Shown here: piece by piece, positions 1 through 8,915 of the stretch
Position numbering within the stretch: the stretch's first letter is position 1
Layout of the letters: each line of letters starts with the position of its first letter
DNA from: Terriglobia bacterium
Lineage (GTDB): Bacteria; Acidobacteriota; Terriglobia; Terriglobales; Acidobacteriaceae
DNA length: 64,000 nt
Assembly (NCBI GenBank): GCA_020073525.1
Contig: JAIQFA010000016.1
Location: 1-64,000 of the forward strand
Reading direction: 5' to 3'
The notes under the pieces: model-generated
Told to the model about the DNA's origin: nothing
Seen by the model: the letters and a program-made list of their open reading frames with translations, nothing else
Database searches by the model: none
Translations under genes and position numbers: made by a program

Positions 1-729
1 GTTGAGGGATTCGACCATGCGGCGCGCATGCTCGGCCATCATGGTGGGCGTCATGCGATTGCCGGGCTCGTTGACCAGTTCGCGGGTGAAGTTCTGGGAC
101 TCGCCCATGACCCGGCCTTGCTCCATGGCGGCGTGCAAGGCGGCTTCGTCTGCATTCCCACCCTGTCGCTCCCCTTCGACTACGCTCAGGGCAGGCTTCC
201 CAGGGAGCGACAAGGGTGGGGCAACCGCTATTGTGAGGTCGTCAATGCGCTGGTCCTTGCGGTCGCTGCGGTATTTGTCAGGATCAAAGTTGCCGACGAA
301 GGCGCCCTCGATCACCGCCTTGACGGCATCGGCCTGATCCCACCCTCCGCCTTCAGCGGAAGGGTGGGTCACCCGAAGCTCCGGCAGGACGAAGGCGAAG
401 CTGCGGATGGACTTCGGCTTGAGAAAGCGGACGGCGGCGCCGGCAAGCCTGCGCAATTCGAACGCGGAAAAATTTTTCGCTTTGCCGCCGCCGACGAGGA
501 GAAGACGTTTGGCCTTCAGGCCGCTGGGACGGTGGAGCATCACGCTCTCGAAAATCTTGCCGCTGACCTCGCCGGTGGAAATGAGCTCGGCGGCGGCATC
601 CTGGAGCGCCTTGTCAGCCGAGGTGACGCGGGCGTCGGGTTTGTCCTTGTCGCCGTGGTCGAGGACGGGCAGGACAAGACATTCGGTTTCAAGCTGCGCG
701 GAAGAGGAGAAAGAGAGGTTGGTATTCAT
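1..729 (-). CDS. pepA: Leucyl aminopeptidase (M17), N-terminal part, cut by window edge
   Basis: Cytosolic metallo-aminopeptidase that removes N-terminal residues from peptides. Only the first 243 codons are in the window; the reading frame is open to base 1, so the metal-binding catalytic domain lies outside. The translation starts MNTNLSFSSSAQ and contains the M17 N-terminal macro-like domain (KRLLLVGGGKAKNF) and the linker into the catalytic domain (SQNFTRELVNEPGNRMTP, a strong M17 signature). The ATG at 729 is the first in frame. Two palindromic elements (157-220 and 339-368) sit inside the coding sequence without breaking the frame and add residues not expected in the family. Identification rests on recalled family motifs. 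Confidence 0.9.
   Translation of the reverse strand, partial: MNTNLSFSSSAQLETECLVLPVLDHGDKDKPDARVTSADKALQDAAAELISTGEVSGKIFESVMLHRPSGLKAKRLLLVGGGKAKNFSAFELRRLAGAAVRFLKPKSIRSFAFVLPELRVTHPSAEGGGWDQADAVKAVIEGAFVGNFDPDKYRSDRKDQRIDDLTIAVAPPLSLPGKPALSVVEGERQGGNADEAALHAAMEQGRVMGESQNFTRELVNEPGNRMTPTMMAEHARRMVESLN
157..220. repeat. Palindromic repeat inserted in frame in pepA (long form)
   Basis: Inverted repeat with outer arms CCCACCCT (157-164) and AGGGTGGG (213-220), extended by GTCGCTCCC and GGGAGCGAC. The centre contains CTTCGACTACGCTCAGGG, a motif dispersed in many soil-bacterial genomes (recalled, not searched). On the pepA strand it is read as Pro/Gly/Glu-rich peptide between the N-terminal domain and the helix leading to the catalytic domain, adding about 21 codons without a stop. 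Confidence 0.75.
339..368. repeat. Palindromic repeat inserted in frame in pepA (short form)
   Basis: Inverted repeat with the same outer arms as the 157-220 element, CCCACCCT (339-346) and AGGGTGGG (361-368), and an inner CCGC/GCGG stem. It is exactly 30 bp, so it adds ten codons (read as HPSAEGGGW) in the pepA N-terminal domain. The shared arm sequence suggests that both copies belong to one repeat family. Confidence 0.7.
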
Positions 730-760
730 CTAGCGATCCTTTACGTTCAAAACCATTTTT

Positions 761-940
761 GATTGCCGATTGTCGATGGAAGATTGATGAATAACTTGGA
801 AGCCCTCGAAAAATTAGGGGTCCTTCGACTCGGTCACAACGCGCCCAAAACCGGGGCGTGTTGGACCTCGCCTCAGGATGACAAATGCCAAGAATTTGAG
901 AAAAGCGTTGAAATCCGTTTTCATCCGTGCAAATCCGTGG
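761..940. repeat. Intergenic patchwork of dispersed-repeat-like sequence
   Basis: The gap between pepA and smpB has no credible gene. It holds GATTGCCGATT (761-771), which recurs at 3398-3408. An element at about 828-882 runs from CCTTCGACTC to CCTCAGGATGACA and encloses the inverted pair CGCGCCC...GGGGCG. An AAATCCGT-type run of short direct repeats follows at about 910-945. These look like common acidobacterial intergenic repeats, but copy number could not be checked. Confidence 0.45.
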
Positions 941-1468
941 CTACGTTTTTCGCGAGCGGGCGATGGCCTCGCGGGCTTCGCGGTCGGCAGTGCGGCGGCG
1001 CTCGGTTTCGCGCTTGTCCCAGAGCTGTTTGCCCTTGGCGAGCGCCAGCTCCACCTTGATGCGGCCGTTTTTGAAGTACATGCGTGTAGGAATCAGGGTC
1101 ATGCCCTTTTGCTGGGTTTTCCCGATCAGCTTGCGCAACTCCGCGGCATGGACCAGCAATTTACGGGTGCGCAGGGGCTCGTGATTAAAGATATTACCGT
1201 GTTCGTAGTGGCCGATATGAGCATTCAATAACCAAAGCTCGCCATCCTTCACCAAGCCATAGGCATCCTTCAAATTAGCCCGCCCGGCGCGGACGGATTT
1301 GACTTCGGTCCCGGTCAGGACGATGCCGGCCTCGAACTTATCGGAAAGGAAGTAGTTATGAGCGGCGGCGCGATTGACGGTGGCGTCGCGCTGGCCGGCG
1401 GCAACGGGTTCGCGGCGCGGATTTTTCTCCGGACTGGGCCGGGTCTGATGTGCCGCCTGCCGCGCCAT
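941..1468 (-). CDS. smpB: SsrA-binding protein SmpB
   Basis: Binds tmRNA and delivers it to stalled ribosomes for trans-translation. The 175-residue product has the SmpB core: NRAAAHNYFL, the GIVLTGTEVKSVRAG strand pair, NAHIGHYEHGN, and the basic C-terminal tail after LALAKGKQLWDKRE. An N-terminal extension of about 30 residues rich in Arg and Pro precedes the core; the typical length is about 150-160, so the true start may be internal. Single-gene unit on the same strand as pepA, separated from it by repeat-rich sequence. Confidence 0.95.
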   Translation of the reverse strand: MARQAAHQTRPSPEKNPRREPVAAGQRDATVNRAAAHNYFLSDKFEAGIVLTGTEVKSVRAGRANLKDAYGLVKDGELWLLNAHIGHYEHGNIFNHEPLRTRKLLVHAAELRKLIGKTQQKGMTLIPTRMYFKNGRIKVELALAKGKQLWDKRETERRRTADREAREAIARSRKT

Positions 1469-1581
1469 GGGAATCGCGCCCTCCGGGACGAAACTTTTAT
1501 GCTAGCACGGCGTTAGCATCCGAGGTGCCCCGCCATTCCATCGTTTCGCGACGCAAGGCGGATGCTATAATTTGCGTTCTC

Positions 1582-1780
1582 ATGCATCTGCTTCAGCCAC
1601 AAATCCTCCGGCAGACATGGAGGGTGGGCGTACGATTCCAGCGCGTCGCCACCGCAGCGTTGCTGGTGCTGACCCTCGCGCTCCCCGCCGCTGCCGATAA
1701 AGCCAAAGGTTTCTACGACAAAGGACGCGATTCCGAGGCGCGCCAGCATTGGGAGCAGGCCTACGAGTTCTTCAAGCAGG
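1582..1780 (+). pseudogene. 5' fragment of a TPR/secretin-type gene, truncated
   Basis: From ATG 1582 the frame encodes an Ala/Leu-rich signal peptide (VATAALLVLTLALPAAA) followed by KAKGFYDKGRDSEARQHWEQ and AYEFFKQA. That is the start of a helical repeat seen at the N-terminus of acidobacterial secretin-like and TPR proteins (recalled similarity). After FFKQA, near 1780, the similarity stops and the frame runs on to 1977 as the complement of the opposing gene fragment. I read this as a gene that lost its 3' part at the junction. Confidence 0.55.
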
Positions 1781-1956
1781 CCGGAGTCGGGCACAGCCAT
1801 GAACTTCTTTTCGACTTCCAGCTCTCCGGCAACATCACGAAAACCGCTGATCACCCAGCTCTCCGGCTGCTCTTTCTCTTTGGCGGCATGATCAAACGCC
1901 TGCAGGTTCGAACCGATCAGCGCGAAAAACAAAACGGCACCCGAGAGAACTTTCAT
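1780..1956 (-). pseudogene. 5' fragment of an M28-like peptidase gene, truncated
   Basis: ATG at 1956 is preceded by AAGGAG. The product starts with a signal peptide (MKVLSGAVLFFALIGSNLQAF) and continues to ELEVEKKFMAVPDSG, which resembles the mature N-terminus of secreted acidobacterial M28 metallopeptidases. The domain that should follow is missing; downstream the frame (open to 1513) is only the complement of the plus-strand fragment. It lies 22 bp after the peroxiredoxin-like gene on the same strand and may once have been co-transcribed. The family call is tentative; the truncation is clearer. Confidence 0.45.
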
Positions 1957-1978
1957 GAGGCTCCTTGTAGAAATTGAT

Positions 1979-2518
1979 TCAGATGTTTTCCAGCACCGCG
2001 AGGATTTCCTCAACCGGTGCAACCTGGTCCGAAGCGTAAGTCTTGCGGAATATAATGCTTCCGCGGCGATCCAGGATCACCACTGCGCGTTCACTGGCCC
2101 CCACCGTTTCGTCGGAGTTTGCGCCGGACTTCTGACCGGCCTTGCGCAATACCCCGTAGCGCCTACAAACTTCGCCGTGTGGCCAGAAATCGCTGCACAT
2201 GGGAAATTCGAAAGGTCCGATCTCGCGTTCCCAGGCCGTCGTGTTCATGATGGAATCCACGGTGATGGTCACGATTTCCGCGTTGCTCGCCAGCACTCGC
2301 GGACGTTCTGCCTGGTAGCTCTTCAACTGCGCCGCGCTCGTCTCCTGCCAGTTAAAGGGATAGAACGCGAGCGCCACACTCTTCAGCCCGCGGTACGCGC
2401 TCAGACGCAAGGGTTGCTTGACGCCCGCAACCAACGCCGGCAGTTCGAAGTCCGGCGCTGCCTCCCCGATGCCCGGCATTCCGTTCTCGAGAACCCCGCG
2501 TACACGATTCTCCGCCAT
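1979..2518 (-). CDS. Peroxiredoxin-like (AhpC/TSA) protein lacking the peroxidatic cysteine
   Basis: Thioredoxin-fold protein of the AhpC/TSA family, 179 residues from ATG 2518 (GAGG upstream). The fold signatures are present: GEAAPDFELPAL, a VALAFYPFNW strand, and FPMCSDFWPHGEVCRRYGVL. Where peroxiredoxins carry the peroxidatic Cys (usually TxxC just after the FYP strand), this protein reads NWQETSAAQL, with Ser in the Cys position. The remaining two Cys lie in the later segment. It may have lost peroxidase activity or use a displaced cysteine. The downstream neighbour is a truncated gene. Confidence 0.85.
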   Translation of the reverse strand: MAENRVRGVLENGMPGIGEAAPDFELPALVAGVKQPLRLSAYRGLKSVALAFYPFNWQETSAAQLKSYQAERPRVLASNAEIVTITVDSIMNTTAWEREIGPFEFPMCSDFWPHGEVCRRYGVLRKAGQKSGANSDETVGASERAVVILDRRGSIIFRKTYASDQVAPVEEILAVLENI

Positions 2519-2590
2519 ACGACCTCGGTACAAAGCAACGATTGTACCGCGTGGAGTATGCCGCGCTGGAACGGGTTACACTAAAAAGTG

Positions 2591-3349
2591 ATGACTAAGT
2601 CGCCAACGGCTCGTTTTTCCGATCGGGTGGAGAATTATGTCCGCTACCGCCCTGGATATCCGCCTGAAGTTCTCGACCTGCTGCGCACCGAATGCGGTCT
2701 TCAGCCGAGTCACATTGTCGCCGACATCGCTTCCGGCACAGGCGTGTTTACCCGTCTTCTTTTGGAAAATGGGAATTCCGTGTTCGCCGTTGAACCCAAC
2801 ACGGAAATGCGCAAAAGGGGCGCCCATGAACTCGAATCCTACGACCGGCTGATGTCCGTTGCCGGAACAGCCGAGGAGACGACGCTGCGCTCCGCTTCCG
2901 TCGATTTTGTCACCGCCGCGCAGGCCGCGCACTGGTTCGACCTGCCCCGCGCCCGCGCCGAGTTTGTCCGCATTCTGAAGCCGGAGGGATGGTGCGTGTT
3001 GATCTGGAACGAGCGCGACACCGCGAGTACTACTTTCCTGCGTGAATACGAAGAACTCCTGCTTGCCTACGGGACTGACTATAAAGAGATACGCCACGAA
3101 CGCACGACGGCCATGATCCATGAGTTTTTTGCGCCGGCGCCGTGCCACGAGCGCGTCTTCACACTGCAACAGCAGTTTGACTATCAGGGTCTCGCCGGAC
3201 GGCTGTGGTCTTCCTCGTATGCGCCGCTCGAGGGCCATCCCAGCTATGCGCCGATGATGGGGGAACTCCAGCGCATCTATCGCGTTCATGCCAAGAATGA
3301 CACCGTTGCGTTTGAATACAAGACACGCGTGTTTTACGGGCATTTGTAA
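2591..3349 (+). CDS. Class I SAM-dependent methyltransferase
   Basis: About 252 residues. Motif I is IASGTGVFTRLLLENG, followed by the acidic loop VFAVEPNTEMR and a QAAHWFD motif typical of the Methyltransf_11 group. Substrate unknown. A GTG at 2588 immediately precedes the ATG; no clear Shine-Dalgarno site is visible, so the exact start is uncertain. Divergent from the peroxiredoxin-like gene and followed by an AT-rich repeat patch before the decarboxylase. Confidence 0.85.
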   Translation: MTKSPTARFSDRVENYVRYRPGYPPEVLDLLRTECGLQPSHIVADIASGTGVFTRLLLENGNSVFAVEPNTEMRKRGAHELESYDRLMSVAGTAEETTLRSASVDFVTAAQAAHWFDLPRARAEFVRILKPEGWCVLIWNERDTASTTFLREYEELLLAYGTDYKEIRHERTTAMIHEFFAPAPCHERVFTLQQQFDYQGLAGRLWSSSYAPLEGHPSYAPMMGELQRIYRVHAKNDTVAFEYKTRVFYGHL

Positions 3350-3367
3350 TTTGATCGCGCAGGGTTT

Positions 3368-3410
3368 CAAATTGCCAATTACAAATCACAAATTACAGAT
3401 TGCCGATTCC
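3368..3410. repeat. AT-rich intergenic repeat patch
   Basis: Short imperfect direct and inverted repeats of AATTGCCAATT, ACAAATCACAAATTACA and GATTGCCGATT. The last 11 bp (3398-3408) also occur at 761-771. It fills the gap before the decarboxylase, so that gene has no recognisable ribosome binding site. Confidence 0.4.
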
Positions 3411-3411
3411 C

Positions 3412-4854
<1,443 letters not shown>

Positions 4855-4867
4855 TACCGTGTCCGCT

Positions 4868-5359
4868 ATGGCGCGAGAGATTTCAGCAGGCGGCGTGGTT
4901 CTAAGGCAGATTGCGGGAGCCTGGCACGTCGCGCTGATTGAGCCGCAGAAAGAAACTCCCGAACCGGCAAAGACTCCGCGCAAGCGGGCCCGTGCCGTGC
5001 TGGGACTCCCGAAGGGACTGGTGGATCCGGGTGAAAAACCGCAAGCAGCGGCCGTCCGGGAGGTGCAGGAAGAGACCGGCGTCGTGGCTGAACCAATCAC
5101 AAAACTCACGGATAACAAATATGTCTATGTCCGCAAATGGGGCGATGGGGAACGCGTCTTCAAAATCGTGAGCTTTTACCTGATGCGCTACGTCTCCGGA
5201 GAAATCGACAACCTTGCCACCGACATGCGGATCGAAGTGAAGCGAGCGCTCTGGGTACCGTTAGACGATGCGCCCCGCCAACTGGCCTACAGTAACGAGC
5301 GTAAAGTGCTTGGCCAGGCACAGAAGTACGTCGAAACCCACATGGCGAGCCTTACGTAG
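4868..5359 (+). CDS. NUDIX hydrolase
   Basis: 163 residues. The Nudix box is intact: G-LVDPGE at its start and REVQEETGVV at its end, with the metal-binding Glu residues. The N-terminus ISAGGVVLRQIAG and the short basic spacer KTPRKRARAVLGLPKG resemble acidobacterial diadenosine polyphosphate or (d)NTP hydrolases. The start at ATG 4868 lies 13 bp after the decarboxylase stop, so the two are probably co-transcribed. A long inverted repeat overlaps the 3' end. Confidence 0.88.
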   Translation: MAREISAGGVVLRQIAGAWHVALIEPQKETPEPAKTPRKRARAVLGLPKGLVDPGEKPQAAAVREVQEETGVVAEPITKLTDNKYVYVRKWGDGERVFKIVSFYLMRYVSGEIDNLATDMRIEVKRALWVPLDDAPRQLAYSNERKVLGQAQKYVETHMASLT

Positions 5360-5420
5360 AGACGGGGCTTGCCCAGTCTCCTATGCACGCAGCGGGAGAC
5401 GCGGCAAGCCGCGTCTCTAC
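5356..5420. repeat. Long inverted repeat between convergent genes
   Basis: Arms GTAGAGACGGGGCTTGCC (5356-5373) and GGCAAGCCGCGTCTCTAC (5403-5420) can form a strong hairpin between the NUDIX gene (plus) and the pseudouridine synthase gene (minus). It may act as a bidirectional terminator. The sequence also resembles a dispersed palindromic repeat seen in related genomes (recalled). No U-tract follows, so terminator function is uncertain. Confidence 0.6.
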
Positions 5421-5441
5421 AGGCACTTTTGATTTGGCAAC

Positions 5442-6200
5442 CTAGCCCGGCATCGCTCCCAGCGCCCGATCGATCGCATCCTTTTCCTCCGGCGTCAGCC
5501 GCCGCACCGAACCCTTCTTCAGATCACCCAGTTCAAGCGGCCCAATGGACACTCGCACCAGCCGTAAAACTCGAACTTCCAGCGCTTCAAGCAGACGTCG
5601 AATTTGGCGGTTCTTGCCCTCATCCAGCGTAATCTCCAGCCAGCTATTCTTGTCGCCGTGCCGAAGAAGTCGCGCATGCTTGGCGCGCAGATGTTCGCCA
5701 GGACTCCCCCGTTCGCCTGCCACCGCGTATCCCCGCGTGATTCTCGCCAGCAGATCCTCATTCGCCACGCAGTCGACCTGCACGTGGTATTTCTTGTCCA
5801 AGTGACTGGACGGATCCGTAATCCTGGCCGCCCACTCTGAATCATTGGTCAGCAGAAGCAGGCCCTCGCTCGCCTTATCCAGCCGCCCCACGGGACCAAC
5901 CCACGGCAACCCCGGCTCGAGCAGATCGTAAACCGTCGCGCGCCCCTTCTCATCAGACGCGGTCGTGACCACGCCGCGCGGCTTATTCATGACGAGGTAG
6001 AGCGCCGATGCTTTGTCGAGCGGCTGACCGTCAACCTCAATTCGATCCTGCGGCATCCGCACCGGACTTTCGGGATCGCGAGCGATCCGACCATTCAGAG
6101 TGACTCGCCCGGCACGAATCAGAACACTCGCCTGAGAACGCGAGCAGTAGCCCATTTTGGAAAGGGCTCGGGCCAAGCCAGTTCGCTTCGGCGGCGTCAC
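5442..6200 (-). CDS. RsuA/RluB/RluE-family rRNA pseudouridine synthase
   Basis: 252 residues: N-terminal S4 RNA-binding domain (ALSKMGYCSRSQASVLIRAG) and a catalytic domain with GRLDKASEG, whose Asp is the catalytic residue, plus LEITLDEGKNRQIRRL. Modifies a uridine in 16S or 23S rRNA; the target position cannot be assigned. Starts with GTG at 6200, overlapping the stop of the response regulator by 4 bp (GTGA), so it is translationally coupled to a two-component operon, an unusual context for an rRNA modification gene. Confidence 0.9.
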   Translation of the reverse strand: MTPPKRTGLARALSKMGYCSRSQASVLIRAGRVTLNGRIARDPESPVRMPQDRIEVDGQPLDKASALYLVMNKPRGVVTTASDEKGRATVYDLLEPGLPWVGPVGRLDKASEGLLLLTNDSEWAARITDPSSHLDKKYHVQVDCVANEDLLARITRGYAVAGERGSPGEHLRAKHARLLRHGDKNSWLEITLDEGKNRQIRRLLEALEVRVLRLVRVSIGPLELGDLKKGSVRRLTPEEKDAIDRALGAMPG

Positions 6201-6895
6201 ACCCCTGAGCTTCCCTTTCCTCCCTCAAACTTGTAGCCAATGGCAGGGACGGTAATGATGAATTCGGGCCGCTTGGGTTCGCTCTCCAACTTCTGTCGTA
6301 AGCTCGCCACGTGTACGTCCACCGTACGAGTAAATGTCGTGGCGTCGTAGCCCCACACTTCCCGCAGGATCTCGTCGCGGGAAAGTGTCACCCCCACATG
6401 CTCCGCGAAGTAGAGCAGGAGTTGGAACTCGCGGGCCGAGAGATAGACTGGAACACCATCGCGGGTCACCTTGGTGCCTCGCACATCAATGCGAAGGGAT
6501 CGGAATTGATACACGTTCTGCCCGGAATAGGCAGCCCGGCGTAACAAGGCTTCGATCCGAGCGAGTAGTTCCAACGTATCAAATGGTTTGGTGACGTAGT
6601 CATCGGCGCCCAGCTTAAGGCCGACTACCTTTTCCGCGGTTTGATCGCGGGCCGTCAACAGAAGGATGGGCGTAGCTAGCCCTTCGCGACGAATGTCGCG
6701 ACAGACATCAAAACCGTTCCGGAGCGGCAACATGATGTCCAGGATGATCAGGTCGAACGGCAGCCGGGTGGCTTTGTCGAACCCCTCTTGACCATCGACG
6801 GCGAAGTCCACCACGTACCCCTCGCTGCGGAGGCGGTCGCTGAGGGTCATTCGCAGCCCTTCTTCATCTTCAACCAGCAGGATGCTCTCGTTCAT
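6197..6895 (-). CDS. OmpR/PhoB-type response regulator
   Basis: 232 residues: receiver domain (ILLVEDEEGLR, phospho-Asp in LIILDIMLPLRNG, Lys in DDYVTKPFD) and C-terminal winged-helix domain (SAREFQLLLYF, TRTVDVHVASLRQKLE, VPAIGYKF). DNA-binding regulator partnered with the kinase whose stop it overlaps by 4 bp (ATGA). The operon context with a porin and a phosphate-binding-like protein suggests nutrient or envelope sensing; that role is inference. Confidence 0.93.
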   Translation of the reverse strand: MNESILLVEDEEGLRMTLSDRLRSEGYVVDFAVDGQEGFDKATRLPFDLIILDIMLPLRNGFDVCRDIRREGLATPILLLTARDQTAEKVVGLKLGADDYVTKPFDTLELLARIEALLRRAAYSGQNVYQFRSLRIDVRGTKVTRDGVPVYLSAREFQLLLYFAEHVGVTLSRDEILREVWGYDATTFTRTVDVHVASLRQKLESEPKRPEFIITVPAIGYKFEGGKGSSGV

Positions 6896-8367
6896 TTTTT
6901 GGCGACCGCATTTCGTCCCGATGCGCTGGCCGCAACCGGACGGGTGGTTTCCCTGACGCTCGGCAAGTGCAAGGTGAAAGTGCTCCCGACGCCAAGTCTA
7001 CTCTCCACCGTAAGTTTGCCGCCCATCGCTTCCGCAATGTTCCTGGCCAAAGGCAATCCCAACCCGGTGCCATGAATCTGAGCGGCGCGGACTACCGGAC
7101 TTCGATAGAAAGGATCGAAAATATGGAGCAGGTCTGGGTGGTCGATGCCGATGCCGCGGTCCTGAACTGAGATGCCGATTTCTCCATGGTGCAAGTTCAC
7201 GGCTTTCTCGCGGAACGCGCGAATCCGGACCCAGCGGGCCTGACCACCGTATTTGATTGCATTTCCCAGCAGGTTTTGCAGGCACCGCGAAAGAGCGGCA
7301 AGGTCGCCCATGACGTGAGGAAGGCCGGGCTCGACCTGTTGCTCGACCACGAAGCCTGCTTCTCGCGCCAGTTCAGAAGTACTTTCCAGTGCCGAGTTGA
7401 TGATTTCTGAAACCTCGAGCGGCTGCAGAATGTACCGGCTTTTTCGTTCGCGGCTGGAGACAAACAACAGAATCTGATTCACCAACTCTGTCATCTGCCG
7501 GCTCTGGTTCCGAATCACCGATCCGTATTTTGCCAACTGGTCCTTGCCTTCGACCACGCCGTCGGCAATATTCTCGGCCGCGGAGCGGATCACAGCCAGC
7601 GGTGTCCGCAATTCGTGCGAGATCGAAGCAACAAAGTCCATCTGCAGTTTCGCCAGTTGAACGGTGCCTAGCATTCGGCTCTTTTGAATGGCCCACACGG
7701 AAAATGTGGCGAAGATCAGCGTGAAACAAACGACGCCGACGAGTTGGACGACGGAGCGCCGCGAGGATGCACTGACCCGGGCAAGTTCTTCAGAGGCCTG
7801 CCCGTCATAGAGCCGTTTGATCTCCTCAAGATCCTGCCGCACGCGTTCAAATGATGGGACGCCCCCGCTCAAATCCATCTCCACCGCTTCCTTTGTGCTG
7901 CCCTCGAGTATGGAAGCCAGTACTTCATCGCGGACCTTGAGATAGGCGGACCAATCACGCTGTAGCCCACGGCCCACGTCGATCTCGTTCGGCATACGCG
8001 CTTGCTGCAAATAGGCGGAGATACCTTCGGTCACGCGGCGATCCGCCTCGCGCGACTGGTCAGCATACTCGACCTGAAGATTGCTGTCGTTGGTCGTCAA
8101 GGCGTAGAGCGTGCTCCTGCGAGTCTCTTGCGCCTGGTACTGTAACTCTCCAATCTGGCGAAGTCCCAGCACCGAGCGGGCGTACATTTGCTGCGCCCCC
8201 AGGCTGGCCATTCTCACATCGCGAATCACGAACATGCCGACGCCCACTTCGACCGCAAAAACAAGCAGCAGCAAGAGCGCGGAGGGATATCGGGAGAACA
8301 CACCAAGCAGGCGGTCTCTCGGTTGGACCGGAGCAGTCGCCATCCCGTCTTTGTCGCGGTCGTTCAT
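6892..8367 (-). CDS. Membrane sensor histidine kinase
   Basis: 491 residues. TM segment at about 28-48, a periplasmic helical bundle of about 160 residues (four-helix MCP-like sensor), a second TM at about 208-230, a HisKA domain with the phospho-acceptor His in [11 protein letters not shown], and an ATPase domain with N box (LLGNAIKYGG), G1 (DRGIGI) and G2 (GTGLGLPLA). ATG at 8367 directly abuts the stop of the binding-protein gene. It probably reads a signal bound by that neighbour and phosphorylates the downstream OmpR-type regulator. Confidence 0.93.
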   Translation of the reverse strand: MNDRDKDGMATAPVQPRDRLLGVFSRYPSALLLLLVFAVEVGVGMFVIRDVRMASLGAQQMYARSVLGLRQIGELQYQAQETRRSTLYALTTNDSNLQVEYADQSREADRRVTEGISAYLQQARMPNEIDVGRGLQRDWSAYLKVRDEVLASILEGSTKEAVEMDLSGGVPSFERVRQDLEEIKRLYDGQASEELARVSASSRRSVVQLVGVVCFTLIFATFSVWAIQKSRMLGTVQLAKLQMDFVASISHELRTPLAVIRSAAENIADGVVEGKDQLAKYGSVIRNQSRQMTELVNQILLFVSSRERKSRYILQPLEVSEIINSALESTSELAREAGFVVEQQVEPGLPHVMGDLAALSRCLQNLLGNAIKYGGQARWVRIRAFREKAVNLHHGEIGISVQDRGIGIDHPDLLHIFDPFYRSPVVRAAQIHGTGLGLPLARNIAEAMGGKLTVESRLGVGSTFTLHLPSVRETTRPVAASASGRNAVAKK

Positions 8368-8904
8368 CTACTGGGCCGGCGCCGGAATGCGAAGGCCATA
8401 CTCCTTATCACTGGGAAGTCGTCCGTCCACACGAATGACTTTGACGGAAGAGTCCACATCCGAGGCGCGTACATAACCGATCGCGCCGGGCACATTGAAC
8501 ACAAACTTACGTACTCCGACTGGACTCGCCAGAGTTTTTGGGGAAACAAACACTTCGCCGGTAAACACGCCGTGCAAGAAATGCCGGCTGAAGTCCTTTT
8601 CATTCATCTGGCAGACTTCACGGATGAGCGCCTTCCGCTCGAACTGACCGGGCTCCATCATTACCAGGGTGATGCGGCGCCCATTGGGCCAATGACTGCG
8701 CTCGCCCAGGAAGACTTGGCGCAACTCCGACAGAGAGAGATTTTCCACGGGGTTGGTTGTGTTAACGACGATGGCCAGATTGTCCTGGGGAGCGTTCGGC
8801 TCGTCGGGACTGGGCGTACCCGCGCGTGCGGTGGGATTGCACACGCCGAGCAACCAACTCACGGCTATTCCGATGATCACCAACCGACTCAGGCAACGCT
8901 GCAT
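8368..8904 (-). CDS. Short periplasmic phosphate-binding (PstS)-like protein
   Basis: 178 residues with a signal peptide (LVIIGIAVSWLLGVCNPTARA). The body matches a single-lobe PBP-like domain: LAIVVNTTNPVENLSLSEL, LRQVFLGERSHWPNG, and the GAIGYV segment near the C-terminus typical of PstS-like proteins. It is about half the length of a true PstS and no ABC permease or ATPase genes are nearby, so a role in signal detection for the adjacent kinase is more likely than transport. It follows the porin gene by 11 bp. Confidence 0.8.
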   Translation of the reverse strand: MQRCLSRLVIIGIAVSWLLGVCNPTARAGTPSPDEPNAPQDNLAIVVNTTNPVENLSLSELRQVFLGERSHWPNGRRITLVMMEPGQFERKALIREVCQMNEKDFSRHFLHGVFTGEVFVSPKTLASPVGVRKFVFNVPGAIGYVRASDVDSSVKVIRVDGRLPSDKEYGLRIPAPAQ

Positions 8905-8915
8905 GTTCAGCCTTT

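Noticed and set aside
28-762. Plus-strand frame across pepA
   Set aside because: Complement of the pepA gene; the minus strand has clear M17 motifs.
2576-3370. Minus-strand frame of 264 codons
   Set aside because: Complement of the methyltransferase, which has an intact SAM motif.
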